Below are positions 8,645-17,743 of a DNA stretch of 64,000 nucleotides, in pieces. The notes under the pieces were generated by a model. That model was not told the origin of the DNA. It worked only from the letters and a program-made list of their open reading frames with translations, and searched no databases. Numbering within the stretch: the stretch's first letter is position 1; each line of letters begins with the position of its first letter. The stretch is from Candidatus Rokuibacteriota bacterium (lineage in GTDB: Bacteria > Methylomirabilota > Methylomirabilia > Rokubacteriales > CSP1-6), in assembly GCA_003220495.1 (NCBI GenBank), contig QHSP01000033.1:46106-110105 (forward strand). The letters are read 5' to 3'. The translations under genes were made by a program, and so were the position numbers.

Positions 8645-10410
8645 GCCGCACGCGTGACCGAGGCACGCCCCGGGTTCCCCGCGGCGTGACGAGCGTACGG
8701 CGGGCATGGGGGGCGCTCGGAGCCCCCCATTGGTCTTTATCGCCGGGGCCACGCCTCGTCAGCGCGCTGGTCGGCGGCGCGACCGCCGTGCTGGTCCTCT
8801 ATCCGATCGCGTATCTGATCCAGGCCTCGCTCAGCGTCGGCGACCCGCAGGCCCGGCCGCCGGAGGCGTACGGGCTCGACAACTACACCGGCCTCGGCCG
8901 CTATGCGCACATCTTCGGCAACACACTGCTCGTCGCGGCGCTGGCGACGATGCTCGCCGTCGTCGTCGGGTTCGCGATGGGGTGGATCCTCTCCCGCACC
9001 AACGTGCCCGGCCGCGCGGCGTTCGAGCAGCTCATGGCGTTGCCGTACTACGTGACGCCCCTCATGGGCGCCCTCGCCTGGGCGCTCATCGCCTCGCCCA
9101 ACAGCGGCTTCGTCAACCAGTTCTGGCGAGCGCTCGGCGGCTCGGACCACCTCGTCGACATCAACACGCCCTGGGGCATCGCCTGGGTGATGGCGTTGTT
9201 CGAGGGCTCCGTCGCCTTCGTGATGATCGGCGCCGTGATGAAGTCGATGGACCCGGCGATGGAGGAAGCCTCGCAGGTCCTTGGCGCCGGCCGCGTCCGG
9301 ACGATGCTGCGCATCACCTTGCCGCTGGTGCTGCCCGGCGTCCTCGGCGCAGCGGTGTTCGTCTTCGCCGAGATGCTCGGCTCGTTCTCCGCCGCGCTGG
9401 TGCTCGGGCTCCCCAACCGCTTCTACGTCGTGACCACCGCCATGTACCAGCTCGTGTCCCAGTATCCGCCGCGCTTCCCGACCGCGGCCGCGATGGGCGT
9501 CTCGCTCTTCGCCGTCATGTTCGCGATGGTGTGGATCTACCGCCGGATCGTGAGCTCCGGCACCTATGTCACGATCACCGGCAGGGCCTTCAGACCGCGG
9601 GCCATGGACGTCGGGGGCCTGCGCTGGCCGTTCCTCGGCGTCTGCGTCGCGTATCTCGCCGTTGCCGTGATCCTGCCGGTGCTGACGATCACCTACGCGT
9701 CGTTCCAGCACCTGACGACCGCGTTCCCGCGCGCCGCCAACTTCACCCTGGTCAACTACGAGACCGCACTCTCGCTCGACGCGGTGCGCTCGGCGCTCGG
9801 CAACAGTCTGCTTCTCGGACTGGCCACGGCGAGCGTCGGCGTCGTGCTGATGGGATTTCTCTCGTGGCTGATCTATCGCTCGCGCCTGCCCGGTGCCGGC
9901 GTCATCGAGTATCTGCTGATGTTTCCGCAGGCGGTGCCGCGGCTGGTGTTCGCCTTCGGGATGCTCTGGGCGTGGCTGATCTTCCCGATCCCGATCTACG
10001 GCACTCTGTGGCTCCTGCTGATCGTCTATCTCACGGTGTTCCTGCCGCTGGGCTTCCGGACGATCTCCGGTGTGATTCTCCAGATCGACCGCTCGCTCGA
10101 GGAATGCGCCCAGATGTGCGGGGCGACGTGGGGCTATCGGCTGCGCACGGTGACCATGCCGCTGCTGAAGCCCGGTCTGATCGCGGCGTGGCTGCTGCTC
10201 TTCATCGCCAGCGTCCGCGAGCTGGGCGCGTCGATCTTGCTGATGGGCCCCAAGGCCAAGGTCATCACGCCGGCCATCGTGGAGTCCTGGTTCTCGACCA
10301 GCACCGAGCTCACCGCGGCCATGGCGCTCTTGCAGACCCTGGCGGTCGTCGCGGCGCTGGTGCTCCTGTTCGCGGTCGCTCGCCGCGCGGTCCAGCCCGG
10401 AGGCGAGTGA
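8641..10410 (+). CDS. ABC transporter permease, two fused membrane modules (AfuB/FbpB type)
   Basis: A 589-residue inner-membrane protein made of two BPD-transporter permease modules in one chain, as in FbpB-type importers. Each half carries its own EAA loop for ATPase contact: [10 protein letters not shown] near residue 204-213 and [10 protein letters not shown] near 485-494, both followed by a TLPL/TMPL..PG segment. About twelve hydrophobic segments are visible. The GTG at 8641 is favoured because it overlaps the preceding stop as GTGA; another GTG at 8686 is possible. Fusion means a single gene supplies the whole translocation pore for the adjacent ATPase. Confidence 0.85.
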   Translation: MSRTRDRGTPRVPRGVTSVRRAWGALGAPHWSLSPGPRLVSALVGGATAVLVLYPIAYLIQASLSVGDPQARPPEAYGLDNYTGLGRYAHIFGNTLLVAALATMLAVVVGFAMGWILSRTNVPGRAAFEQLMALPYYVTPLMGALAWALIASPNSGFVNQFWRALGGSDHLVDINTPWGIAWVMALFEGSVAFVMIGAVMKSMDPAMEEASQVLGAGRVRTMLRITLPLVLPGVLGAAVFVFAEMLGSFSAALVLGLPNRFYVVTTAMYQLVSQYPPRFPTAAAMGVSLFAVMFAMVWIYRRIVSSGTYVTITGRAFRPRAMDVGGLRWPFLGVCVAYLAVAVILPVLTITYASFQHLTTAFPRAANFTLVNYETALSLDAVRSALGNSLLLGLATASVGVVLMGFLSWLIYRSRLPGAGVIEYLLMFPQAVPRLVFAFGMLWAWLIFPIPIYGTLWLLLIVYLTVFLPLGFRTISGVILQIDRSLEECAQMCGATWGYRLRTVTMPLLKPGLIAAWLLLFIASVRELGASILLMGPKAKVITPAIVESWFSTSTELTAAMALLQTLAVVAALVLLFAVARRAVQPGGE

Positions 10411-10412
10411 GG

Positions 10413-11507
10413 ATGGCGCGCGCGTCGATCGAGGTGCGTGATCTCGTCGTCCGCTACGGCAGCGTCGTCGCGGTGCGGGGCGTGACGTTCACCGTCGCCG
10501 CCGGCGAGCACCTCACCCTGCTCGGACCATCCGGGTGCGGCAAGACGACCACCTTGCGAGCGATCGCCGGGCTCGAGAAGCCCACGGCGGGCGAGATCCG
10601 GATCGGCGGAGCCCCGGTGTTCTCGTCATCCTCCCCCGCGGTCAACATCCCGGCCGAGCGGCGCGGGCTCTCGATGGTCTTCCAGTCCTACGCGATCTGG
10701 CCGCACATGAGCGTGTTCGACAACGTGGCGTACGGCCTGCGGGTGCGGAAGCGACCGGAAGCCGAGGTGACGACCCGCGTCCGCGAGGCGCTCGACCTGG
10801 TCCAGCTCGGCGAGCTCGGGACGCGCAGCGCCTCGAAGCTCTCCGGGGGCCAGCAGCAGCGCGTCGCGCTGGCCCGGGCCTTCGTGTTCTCGCCCTCGGT
10901 CCTTCTCTTCGACGAGCCCCTGTCGAACCTCGACGCGAAGCTGCGCGCCGAGATGCGCGTGGAGCTGAAGGAGCTGCAGCGCCGGCTCGATATCACCTCG
11001 GTGTACGTCACCCACGATCTGGAAGAAGCGCTCGCGATCTCCGACCGGATCGTCGTGATGCGGGACGGCGTGATCGAGCAGATCGGCAGCCCGGCCGAGA
11101 TCTACGACCGGCCGCGCAACACCTTCGTCGCCGACTTCGTGGGGTCGGCCAACTTGATCCGCGGCCGGCGACGGACCGATCTCGAGCGCGACGGGCTCGT
11201 CGTCATCCAGACCCACGGTGGCGCGCTGGTCCACGGCACTGCGCCCGGTCGCGCGGCGGGCGACGAGGTGCTGATGGCCATCCGCACCGTGCGTCTCCGG
11301 CTCGAGCGCGCGCGGCCGGCGACGCCTTTCAACGTGTGGCCGGCCCGGATCCGCCAGCGCGTGTTCCAGGGCGACTTCACGCAGTACCACGTCGACTGGG
11401 ATGGCCGGGTGCTGATCGTGCGCGTGGCGGCGCCGGATCCGCTGGCCGAAGGCGACGAGGTCTTCGTCAGCGCCGATCCGCGATACTGTGTGTTGCTGGA
11501 GGAGTGA
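10413..11507 (+). CDS. ABC transporter ATP-binding protein (Fe3+/polyamine type)
   Basis: A 364-residue importer ATPase. Walker A is [10 protein letters not shown] at about 38-47, the signature LSGGQQQR near 143, Walker [12 protein letters not shown] near 164 and the switch histidine in VTHD near 199. The roughly 120 residues after [10 protein letters not shown] form the regulatory beta-barrel (TOBE-like) domain of PotA/FbpC-type proteins. It starts two bases after the permease stop and its own stop overlaps the next start (TGATG), so it should be co-translated with the permease and the TIM-barrel enzyme. Confidence 0.9.
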   Translation: MARASIEVRDLVVRYGSVVAVRGVTFTVAAGEHLTLLGPSGCGKTTTLRAIAGLEKPTAGEIRIGGAPVFSSSSPAVNIPAERRGLSMVFQSYAIWPHMSVFDNVAYGLRVRKRPEAEVTTRVREALDLVQLGELGTRSASKLSGGQQQRVALARAFVFSPSVLLFDEPLSNLDAKLRAEMRVELKELQRRLDITSVYVTHDLEEALAISDRIVVMRDGVIEQIGSPAEIYDRPRNTFVADFVGSANLIRGRRRTDLERDGLVVIQTHGGALVHGTAPGRAAGDEVLMAIRTVRLRLERARPATPFNVWPARIRQRVFQGDFTQYHVDWDGRVLIVRVAAPDPLAEGDEVFVSADPRYCVLLEE

Positions 11508-12319
11508 TGCGTCATCCGATCTCGCTCGCTCATCTCACCGTGCTCGACACTACGCCTCCCGAGCTGGTCACCGTGGCCGCGGCCGCCGGCTTTCGGACCA
11601 TCGGCATTCGATTGACGGCCACGCCGAGCGTGGGCGTGCCCCCGTACGACATCCTGCGTGACGGCCCGGTCTTGCGCGAGACCTTGCGCCGCCTGGCCGA
11701 CACGGGGGTGACCGTGCTCGACACGGAGTTCCTGCGCTTCGAGCCCGAGCAGCCCGTCGGTATCCCCGAGGGCTTTCTCGAGGTCTCGGCGCGGCTCGGC
11801 GCCAAGAACGTCCTGGTGATGAGCGCCGAACCCGACGAGGCTCGCACGATCGAGCGATTCGGCGAGCTCTGCGACCGCGCGGCGCAGTACGGCCTGAACG
11901 TCGGCCTGGAGTTTGCGGTCTACACCGGCGTGCGAACGCTCGCCCACGCCACGAGCGTCCTCGCCAAGGCGAAGCGCTCGAACGCGTCGGTCTTGATCGA
12001 TGCCCTGCACTTCAGCCGGTCAGGGGGATTGCCGGCTCACGTGAAGCAGGTGGATCCGGCGCTGTTCCGCTACGTCCAGATCTGCGATGCTTCACCTGAC
12101 ATGCCCGGCCCGACCGATTCACCAGCGCTCATCCGCGAGGCCCGCACGGGCCGTCTGCTGCCCGGCGAGGGCGTCTTGCCGCTCGGCGAGCTGGTCGCGG
12201 CGCTGCCCGCCGGCCTGCCGCTGGCGATCGAGGCGCCGTGCCGGGCGACCGCCGATCTCCCCGCGCTCGAGCGCGCCAGGCGCGCGTACCGGGCGCTCTC
12301 AGCCCTGGGAGGAGCCTGA
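11507..12319 (+). CDS. Sugar phosphate isomerase/epimerase-like TIM-barrel protein
   Basis: A 270-residue AP-endonuclease-2-like TIM barrel. Likely metal ligands lie at the strand ends: the glutamate in NVGLEFAVYTG, the aspartate and histidine in SVLIDALHFSRSGG, the aspartate in YVQICDA and the glutamate in PLAIEAPCR. Such proteins isomerise or epimerise sugars or dehydrate related hydroxy acids. Tight coupling to an ABC importer suggests it processes the imported compound, which would argue against a pure ferric-ion transporter. The start overlaps the ATPase stop by one base. The substrate is unknown. Confidence 0.75.
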   Translation: MRHPISLAHLTVLDTTPPELVTVAAAAGFRTIGIRLTATPSVGVPPYDILRDGPVLRETLRRLADTGVTVLDTEFLRFEPEQPVGIPEGFLEVSARLGAKNVLVMSAEPDEARTIERFGELCDRAAQYGLNVGLEFAVYTGVRTLAHATSVLAKAKRSNASVLIDALHFSRSGGLPAHVKQVDPALFRYVQICDASPDMPGPTDSPALIREARTGRLLPGEGVLPLGELVAALPAGLPLAIEAPCRATADLPALERARRAYRALSALGGA

Positions 12320-12320
12320 C

Positions 12321-13259
12321 ATGAACTTCGGGATCCACATCGGCGCCATGGGCGGGCCGCTCGGCGAGATGCGCAAGCTGTGGCAGTTCGCCGACGCGAA
12401 GGGCTTCGACTGGTTCTCCGTCTCCGACCACTTCCAGGAGTCGCCGCCCCGCGGCGGGGATATGGACTGCTACGAGGCGATCGCGACCTTGGCCGCGGCC
12501 GCGATGGACACGACGCGCGTCCGCCTCGGCAGCGGCGTCTACTGCGTCGCCTACAGGAATCCCGGGCTGCTGGCCAAGTCGCTCACGACCATCGACCACC
12601 TGTCGAACGGGCGCGTCGATTGCGGGCTCGGCGCCGGCTGGCACGACGTCGAGGCCAGGGCGTTCGGCTACGCGTTTCCGTCGATCGGGCCCCGTGAGGA
12701 CATGCTGGAAGAGTACGCGCAGATCCTCAGATTGCTCCTCGACCCCGAGCAGAAGCGCGCGAACTTCCCGGGCAAGCACTTCCAGGTGTCCAACGCTCCC
12801 AACTATCCCAAGCCGCTGCAGCCCCGCATCCCGATCTGGATCGGCGGGCGCGGCGAGAAGCGCACGCTCCGCGCCGCGGCGAAGTACGCGGATGGATGGA
12901 ACGGCGCCTACATCGGCCCGGACGACTGGAAGCACAAGAGCCAGGTGCTCGACCGCTGGTGCGAGACGGAAGGGCGCGACCCGAAGACGATCATGCGCGC
13001 GGTGAACCTCGGCTTCTACCTCGGCGCGGACGCGAAGGGCATCGCCCGCGCCGACGAGCTGTGGCGCAGCCATTTCGGCGGCAGCCCGGCGCGCGCCGAG
13101 CGCACGGGCTACCTGAGAGGATCCGTGAAGGACGCGCGCGAGATGGTGGACCAGTTCCGCGCGCTCGGCTGCACGCGGCTCAGCATCGCGCTGCGCGAGG
13201 GGCCGTACGACTGGGACGCGCTGGAGGCGTTCGCGGCCGAGATCGTCCGCGCGCGCTGA
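12321..13259 (+). CDS. LLM class flavin/F420-dependent oxidoreductase
   Basis: A 312-residue luciferase-like TIM-barrel oxidoreductase. The N-terminal FGIHIGAMG, the WFSVSDHFQESPP segment (about 31-43), RVRLGSGVYCVAYRNP near 70-85 and SNGRVDCGLGAGWHDVE near 95-111 are all family hallmarks; PRIPIWIGGRGEKRTLR matches the C-terminal substrate-side strand. This version resembles F420-dependent members, but FMN cannot be excluded. It follows the TIM-barrel isomerase by a single base, so the enzymes probably act in sequence on the imported substrate. The peroxiredoxin follows 28 bases later. Confidence 0.85.
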   Translation: MNFGIHIGAMGGPLGEMRKLWQFADAKGFDWFSVSDHFQESPPRGGDMDCYEAIATLAAAAMDTTRVRLGSGVYCVAYRNPGLLAKSLTTIDHLSNGRVDCGLGAGWHDVEARAFGYAFPSIGPREDMLEEYAQILRLLLDPEQKRANFPGKHFQVSNAPNYPKPLQPRIPIWIGGRGEKRTLRAAAKYADGWNGAYIGPDDWKHKSQVLDRWCETEGRDPKTIMRAVNLGFYLGADAKGIARADELWRSHFGGSPARAERTGYLRGSVKDAREMVDQFRALGCTRLSIALREGPYDWDALEAFAAEIVRAR

Positions 13260-13287
13260 TCGATACCACTATCCAACAGGAGGGGTC

Positions 13288-13722
13288 ATGCTGAATCCAG
13301 GGGACAAGGCGCCGGACTTCGTCGGGCGCGACCACAACGGCAACACCGTCAAGCTCTCCGACTTCAAGGGCAAGACGATCGTGCTCTGGTTCTTTCCCAA
13401 GGCCGACACGCCTGGTTGAACCGCCGAGGGTTGCGGGTTCCGCGACCTCAAGGCCGACTACGACCGGAAGAATGCCGTGATCGTCGGCGTGTCGTTCGAC
13501 ACCCCTGCCGACAACAAGAAGTTCGCCGAGAAGTTCCACTTCACCTTCCCGCTGATCTGCGATACCGACCGGACGATCGGCACCGCCTACGGCGCCAACG
13601 TCGACCCGGCGAAGGGCGCTCAGCGCGTCGGCGTCGTGATCGACCGAGACGGCAAGATCAAAGAATGGCACGACCGCGTCGACGCCCGCTCCTGGCCCGC
13701 CGAGGTGGTGAAAACGATCTAG
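13288..13722 (+). CDS. Selenocysteine-containing peroxiredoxin (BCP/PrxU type), in-frame TGA = Sec44
   Basis: A 144-residue AhpC/TSA-BCP peroxiredoxin that reduces hydroperoxides in the cytoplasm. The frame from the ATG (AACAGGAGGGG just upstream) is open except for one TGA at 13417-13419, codon 44. That codon falls in ADTPG-U-TAEGCGF, exactly where BCP proteins have the peroxidatic cysteine (PGCTxEACxF). The resolving C49 sits five residues on, as in E. coli BCP (C45/C50). Homology continues through GVSFDTPADN and PLICDTDRTIG to a normal C-terminus. A strong hairpin with a GUU loop follows the TGA. Selenocysteine insertion is therefore far likelier than a nonsense mutation. It is the last gene of the importer operon. 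Confidence 0.88.
13426..13449 (+). promoter_or_regulatory. Predicted bacterial SECIS element of the peroxiredoxin gene
   Basis: GGTTGCGG (13429-13436) pairs fully with CCGCGACC (13440-13447), including one G-U, around the 3-base loop GUU. Two outer pairs are possible if one G is bulged. The loop G lies 18 bases after the TGA, within the roughly 16-37 base range known for bacterial SECIS elements, and GU in the apical loop is what SelB recognises. The hairpin is inside the coding sequence, as bacterial elements are. Confidence 0.75.
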
Positions 13723-13740
13723 CCGTACGCGTCGAGCAGC

Positions 13741-13790
13741 AACAAGCGCTTAGCAGCAGTAAGTGTCCAGCGGGAACAAGCGCCTAGCAG
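13741..13790. repeat. Imperfect 16-bp direct repeat next to the palindromic element
   Basis: AACAAGCGCTTAGCAG (13741-13756) recurs with one change as AACAAGCGCCTAGCAG (13775-13790). The second copy runs into the left end of the palindromic element at 13789. It may be debris from its insertion. Confidence 0.5.
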
Positions 13791-13909
13791 GCTGCTGAGA
13801 AGGGTGCAGATGCGAGGCGGAGCCCGAGGCCCGACTGAGGCGTATGCCGCATACGCCGCAGGGAGGGGCGAGGGCTCCAACGAAGCAGATGCGCCCTTAT
13901 CAGCAGCCT
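13789..13909. repeat. MITE/REP-like palindromic intergenic element
   Basis: A 121-bp element bounded by perfect 10-bp inverted ends, AGGCTGCTGA (13789-13798) and TCAGCAGCCT (13900-13909); the complementarity continues imperfectly inward (AAGGGTGCA against TGCGCCCTT). At its centre GGCGTATG-CCG-CATACGCC (13839-13857) is a perfect 8-bp hairpin. It fills the gap between two convergent operons, a typical place for such elements, and could act as a bidirectional terminator. No transposase is present, so it would be non-autonomous. Confidence 0.65.
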
Positions 13910-13912
13910 CGC

Positions 13913-14761
13913 CTAGCGGCGATATCGACGCTGGATCCAAAGGTTCGAAACCGCGCTAAGCGACAGAGTGGCCGTCATGAGCACGAACGACAGCGCCGCC
14001 CCGAACGGCCAGTTGTTGAGCCCCGCAAACTGGCCATAAACAAGCGGCCCCATCATCTGGAAGCGCGGCCCGCCCAGGAGGATCGGCGTGGCGTAGGCGT
14101 TCATCCCGAGGATGAATACTAGAATTGTGCCGGCGAGCACGCCCGGCAGCGCCAGCGGCAGGATCACGCGCCGGAACACCTGGAGCGGCCGCGCGCCGAG
14201 GCTCGCCGCGGCGTCCTCGATGGCCGGGTCGATGCCTTCGATCACGCTCTCGAGCGTGAGCACCATGAACGGCAGGTTGATCGCCGTGATGCCGACGATC
14301 ACCGCGCCCTCGGTGTACATGAGCTGGAGCGGCCGGTCGATCAGCCCGACCACGCCGAGAAGCGTATTGAGCAGGCCCCGCGAGCCGAACATGACCATCC
14401 AGCCGGCGGCGCGCACGGCGTTGCCGACGAACAACGGCAGCACCACCAGCATGACCAGGACGCTCTTCCAGCGCGACCCGGTGCGCGCGAGCGCGTAGGC
14501 CAGCGGGAATCCCAGCACCAGGCAGAGCACCATGCAAATCCCGGACACGCGTAACGTGCGCAGCAGCACCGCGACGTAATAGGGATCGGTGAAGAACTTG
14601 ACGTAGTTCTCGGCGGTGAGCGCCTCGACCATGAGGCGCCCGGGCACGAATCGGTTGAGGCTGTAACGAAAGAGGATCGCCAGCGGCACCAGCAGGCCGA
14701 GCACGACGGCCAGGGTGGCCGGGCCCACGAGGGCGCCGGCCACCGACCGCCGGGGCGCCAT
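13913..14761 (-). CDS. ABC transporter permease (PotB/spermidine-putrescine type)
   Basis: A 282-residue inner-membrane permease with about six hydrophobic segments. The EAA loop reads EDAAASLGARPLQVFRRV near residue 187-204, followed by LPLALPG. The TGFPLAYALART-like stretch near residue 95 and EGAVIVGITAINLPFM near 150 fit PotB-type permeases. It is the last gene of the operon. Its ATG shares one base with the stop of the binding-protein gene, so the two are coupled. It should pair with the other permease at 16943-17743 to form a heterodimeric pore. Confidence 0.85.
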   Translation of the reverse strand: MAPRRSVAGALVGPATLAVVLGLLVPLAILFRYSLNRFVPGRLMVEALTAENYVKFFTDPYYVAVLLRTLRVSGICMVLCLVLGFPLAYALARTGSRWKSVLVMLVVLPLFVGNAVRAAGWMVMFGSRGLLNTLLGVVGLIDRPLQLMYTEGAVIVGITAINLPFMVLTLESVIEGIDPAIEDAAASLGARPLQVFRRVILPLALPGVLAGTILVFILGMNAYATPILLGGPRFQMMGPLVYGQFAGLNNWPFGAALSFVLMTATLSLSAVSNLWIQRRYRR

Positions 14762-15807
14762 CAGGCCTTGAAGATCTTGTCCCACCACTCTTTGAGCTGG
14801 CTGTCGTTCTTGGCGATGTAGTCGTAGTTCGGCGAGAGCAGCCGCGCCTGCTCGTCCTTGGTGAAGCCGATGCGCCTGGCCACCGCGTCGGGCACCTTGG
14901 CGTTCGAGACGGTCGGGTTGTAGCCCATCGTCTCGGCGAAGCCGATCTGCGCCGAGGGCGCCAGCATCGCGTCCAGGTAGGCGTAGGCGGCCGCCTTGTT
15001 CGGCGCGTTCTTCGGGATGACGAAGTCGGAGACGTAGAGAACCACGCCCTCCTTCGGCGCGACCGCTTGCACGGGCACGCCCGCGTTCTGCCACATGACG
15101 CCGCGCGCCTTCCACATGACGCACATGCCGACCTCGCCGGTCTTGAGCGCCTGGGCCATCGCCTCGTTGGTCGGGTACATCTTGAAGTTCAGCTTGCGCA
15201 GCTCCATCAGCTTGGCCTTGCCCGGCTCGAAATTCTCCATGTTGCCGCCGGAGATGAGCGTGGCAGCCTCGAGCATCCCGACGTACTGGATGTCGATGAC
15301 GCCCACCTTGCCGGCGTGCCTGGAATCCCACAGGTCGTTGTACGACGTCGGGGCCGGGCTGATCATCGCCGGATTGTAGAGAATGACCTGGCCGCTGTAG
15401 ATGTGGCCGACCGAGAACGGCGTCTTCATCGGCGCCAGGAGATGGGGCGCGCTGGCGATCTTCGTGTAGTCGATCGGCTCCAGGACGCCCGCGTTGAACA
15501 TCTCGCGCGACCCGGCGGCGCTCAGCGCCTGCAGATCGGTCGTCCCGCGCGGCAGGCGCTGCTCGGCCACCAGCTTGGCGCGCCGCTGCGGGTCACCGGC
15601 GATGTCGTGGACCACCTCGATGCCCTTGGGCGCGAGGATCGGCGTCTCCACGTTCTGCGTGAGGAGCTTGGAGTAATCGCCGCCCCAGGTGCCCAGCACC
15701 ATCTTCTCGGCCGCCGTGCCGCGCCCGGGACGCCCGAGCGTGGCAACGCCGGCGACGGCCAAGCCCTTCACGAACCGCCGGCGTGTGAAATCGTTCGACT
15801 TGTTCAT
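14761..15807 (-). CDS. ABC transporter extracellular solute-binding protein (PotD-like), Tat-exported
   Basis: A 348-residue periplasmic type-II binding protein. TRRRFVKGLAVAG at 8-20 is a twin-arginine signal. The mature protein begins KMVLGTWGGDYSKLL and includes SYNDLWDSRHAGKVGVID (about 160-175), both typical of PotD/spermidine-putrescine-like and related binding proteins. The ligand could be a polyamine or another cationic or organic compound. AGGAGG stands well placed before the ATG, which also overlaps the ATPase stop. An amidohydrolase at the head of the operon hints that the ligand may be hydrolysed after uptake. Confidence 0.85.
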   Translation of the reverse strand: MNKSNDFTRRRFVKGLAVAGVATLGRPGRGTAAEKMVLGTWGGDYSKLLTQNVETPILAPKGIEVVHDIAGDPQRRAKLVAEQRLPRGTTDLQALSAAGSREMFNAGVLEPIDYTKIASAPHLLAPMKTPFSVGHIYSGQVILYNPAMISPAPTSYNDLWDSRHAGKVGVIDIQYVGMLEAATLISGGNMENFEPGKAKLMELRKLNFKMYPTNEAMAQALKTGEVGMCVMWKARGVMWQNAGVPVQAVAPKEGVVLYVSDFVIPKNAPNKAAAYAYLDAMLAPSAQIGFAETMGYNPTVSNAKVPDAVARRIGFTKDEQARLLSPNYDYIAKNDSQLKEWWDKIFKA

Positions 15808-16928
15808 CGATGATCCTCCTCTGGCTGATGTTCGTCTTCGAGCACGAGGCCCACTTCGACCGGCCACGACACGTGGACCGTCTCGCCGAGCGCCCACGCC
15901 CGATCGCCGGCGGCGCCGGTGTTGGGCGCGTGAACGCGCAAGATCTCTCCCGAGCTCAACCGCACGTAATACTCGATGATGGCGCCGAGGTACGAGGCGA
16001 ATTCCACGGTGCCCGCCACGCGGTTAGCGCGCGCGCTGTCCGCGAGGGCGCCGATCGCCAGACGCTCCGGCCGCAGCGCGAGCGCCCGCCGAGCGCCCGA
16101 CGGCGACGCGCCCGGCGCTACCGCGCCGGCTGGCGCCGAGCGGCCGTCGTAGCGGAGCGTGAGGCCGCCGTCGCTCCGGAACACGCCGGGCTCGACGAGC
16201 AGGCCCCGCAGGAAGTTCGTACGTCCGACGAAGCCGGCCACGAAGCGGTTGCGCGGATGCTCGTAGAGCTCTCGCTGGGTGCCGATCTGCTGGATGGCGC
16301 CGGCCGACATGACCACGAGGCGGTCGGCCATCGCGAGCGCCTCGTCCTGGTCGTGCGTGACCATCACGGTGGTCAATCCGAGCGCGCGCTGGAGCTGGCG
16401 GATCTCGACGCGCACTTCTTCGCGCAGCTTCGCGTCCAGGTTCGACAGCGGCTCGTCGAGCAAGAGCGCGTCGGGCTCGATGACCAGCGCCCGCGCCAGC
16501 GCGACCCGCTGCTGCTGCCCGCCCGAGAGCTGGCGCGGCAGGCGATCGCCGAGGTCGTCGAGCCGCACCAGGCGTAGCGCCCGCGTCACCTTCTCACGCA
16601 CGACGGGCTCCGGCAGCTTGCGCATCTGCAGACCGAACGCGATGTTCTCGGCGGCGGTGAGGTGCGGGAAGAGCGCGTAGCCCTGGAAGACGAGCCCGGT
16701 ATTCCGGCGGTGGGCCGGCATGTTCGTCACGTCGCGGCCGCCGAGCCGGATGCGGCCCGACGTCGCGGGGACGAACCCGGCGATCATCCGGAGGGTCGTC
16801 GTCTTCCCACACCCGCTCGGGCCGAGCAGCACGACCAGCTCGCCATGCTCGATCACGAGCGAGAAATCACGGACCGCGTGGACGTCGCCGTACCGCTTGG
16901 AGATTGCTTCCAGCTCGATGCGCGCCAT
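15804..16928 (-). CDS. ABC transporter ATP-binding protein (PotA/FbpC type)
   Basis: A 374-residue importer ATPase with Walker [11 protein letters not shown] at about 35-44, signature LSGGQQQR near 134, Walker [12 protein letters not shown] near 155 and the VTHDQDEAL switch region near 189. The C-terminal 130 residues form the TOBE-type regulatory domain (ALRPERLAIG, then GTVEFASYLGA). It lies between the two permease genes and the binding-protein gene of the same operon, with an ATGA overlap at its 3' end. It energises the importer whose permeases are at 13913 and 16943. Confidence 0.9.
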   Translation of the reverse strand: MARIELEAISKRYGDVHAVRDFSLVIEHGELVVLLGPSGCGKTTTLRMIAGFVPATSGRIRLGGRDVTNMPAHRRNTGLVFQGYALFPHLTAAENIAFGLQMRKLPEPVVREKVTRALRLVRLDDLGDRLPRQLSGGQQQRVALARALVIEPDALLLDEPLSNLDAKLREEVRVEIRQLQRALGLTTVMVTHDQDEALAMADRLVVMSAGAIQQIGTQRELYEHPRNRFVAGFVGRTNFLRGLLVEPGVFRSDGGLTLRYDGRSAPAGAVAPGASPSGARRALALRPERLAIGALADSARANRVAGTVEFASYLGAIIEYYVRLSSGEILRVHAPNTGAAGDRAWALGETVHVSWPVEVGLVLEDEHQPEEDHR

Positions 16929-16942
16929 TCGTTCGCGGCTCC

Positions 16943-17743
16943 TCACAGCACCCGCGCGAGCTTCACGTACCGGTCGGTGGCGACCATGGCCGCCCCGATG
17001 ATGACAATCTGGAGCAGCGAGACCGCGGCGATGACCGGATCGATCCGCCACTCGAGATACTGCAAGATCGCGATGGGCAAGGTCGTCCGGCCCGGGCCGA
17101 TCAGGAAGAGCGTCATCTCGAGATTGCCGAACGAGATGACGAAACCGAACAGCGCGGCCGCCACCATGCCCGGCCGGATGAGCGGCAAGGTGACGCGGCG
17201 AAACGTCGTCCACGGACCCGCGCCGAGATTCTGCGCCGCCTCCTCGACCGTGCGGTCGAACCCCACCAGGCTGGCGGTGACGAGCCGCACCGTCCACGGG
17301 ATCGTGACGACGACGTGGGCGAGGACGAGGCCGGGCAGCGAGGCGACGAGCGGCAGCCGCGTGAGGATCTCGGTCTCGACCTGGAACACGTAGATCGCCG
17401 TGCCCGCCACCACGCCAGGGACGACGAGCGGCGTCAAGAGCACCAGGCCGAGGCTTTCCCTCCCCGGGAACCGATAGCGCGCCAGGCACAAGCTGGCCGG
17501 TACACCCAGGGCCAGTCCCGCCAGCATCGCGAACACGCCGACCTCGAGGCTGGTCACGAAGCCGTCCACGAAGTTGCGCTGGTCGAGAATCGCGCGGAAC
17601 CAGCGCAGGGTGTACCCCGAGGGCGGGAACACGACCACCTCGTCGCGGAAGAAGCTGAGCCACGAGACGAGCACGAGCGGAAGCAGGATGAAGCCGAGGG
17701 CCAGGCCGGCGGCGACGAGGAGTGCCGCGCGGCCGGCGGTCAT
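16943..17743 (-). CDS. ABC transporter permease (PotC type)
   Basis: A 266-residue inner-membrane permease with an EAA loop EEAAQNLGAGPWTTFRRV near 170-187 followed by TLPLIRPG, as in PotC-like proteins. About six hydrophobic segments are visible. The ATG at 17743 is preferred over an upstream TTG because it overlaps the stop of the amidohydrolase gene (ATGA), the spacing used repeatedly in this operon. It completes the importer with the ATPase at 15804 and the second permease at 13913. Confidence 0.85.
   Translation of the reverse strand: MTAGRAALLVAAGLALGFILLPLVLVSWLSFFRDEVVVFPPSGYTLRWFRAILDQRNFVDGFVTSLEVGVFAMLAGLALGVPASLCLARYRFPGRESLGLVLLTPLVVPGVVAGTAIYVFQVETEILTRLPLVASLPGLVLAHVVVTIPWTVRLVTASLVGFDRTVEEAAQNLGAGPWTTFRRVTLPLIRPGMVAAALFGFVISFGNLEMTLFLIGPGRTTLPIAILQYLEWRIDPVIAAVSLLQIVIIGAAMVATDRYVKLARVL

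Noticed and set aside
13417..13419. TGA in the peroxiredoxin frame read as a nonsense mutation making a pseudogene
   Set aside because: The codon sits exactly at the catalytic cysteine, homology continues unbroken, and a SECIS-like hairpin follows; the same pattern recurs at two other loci.
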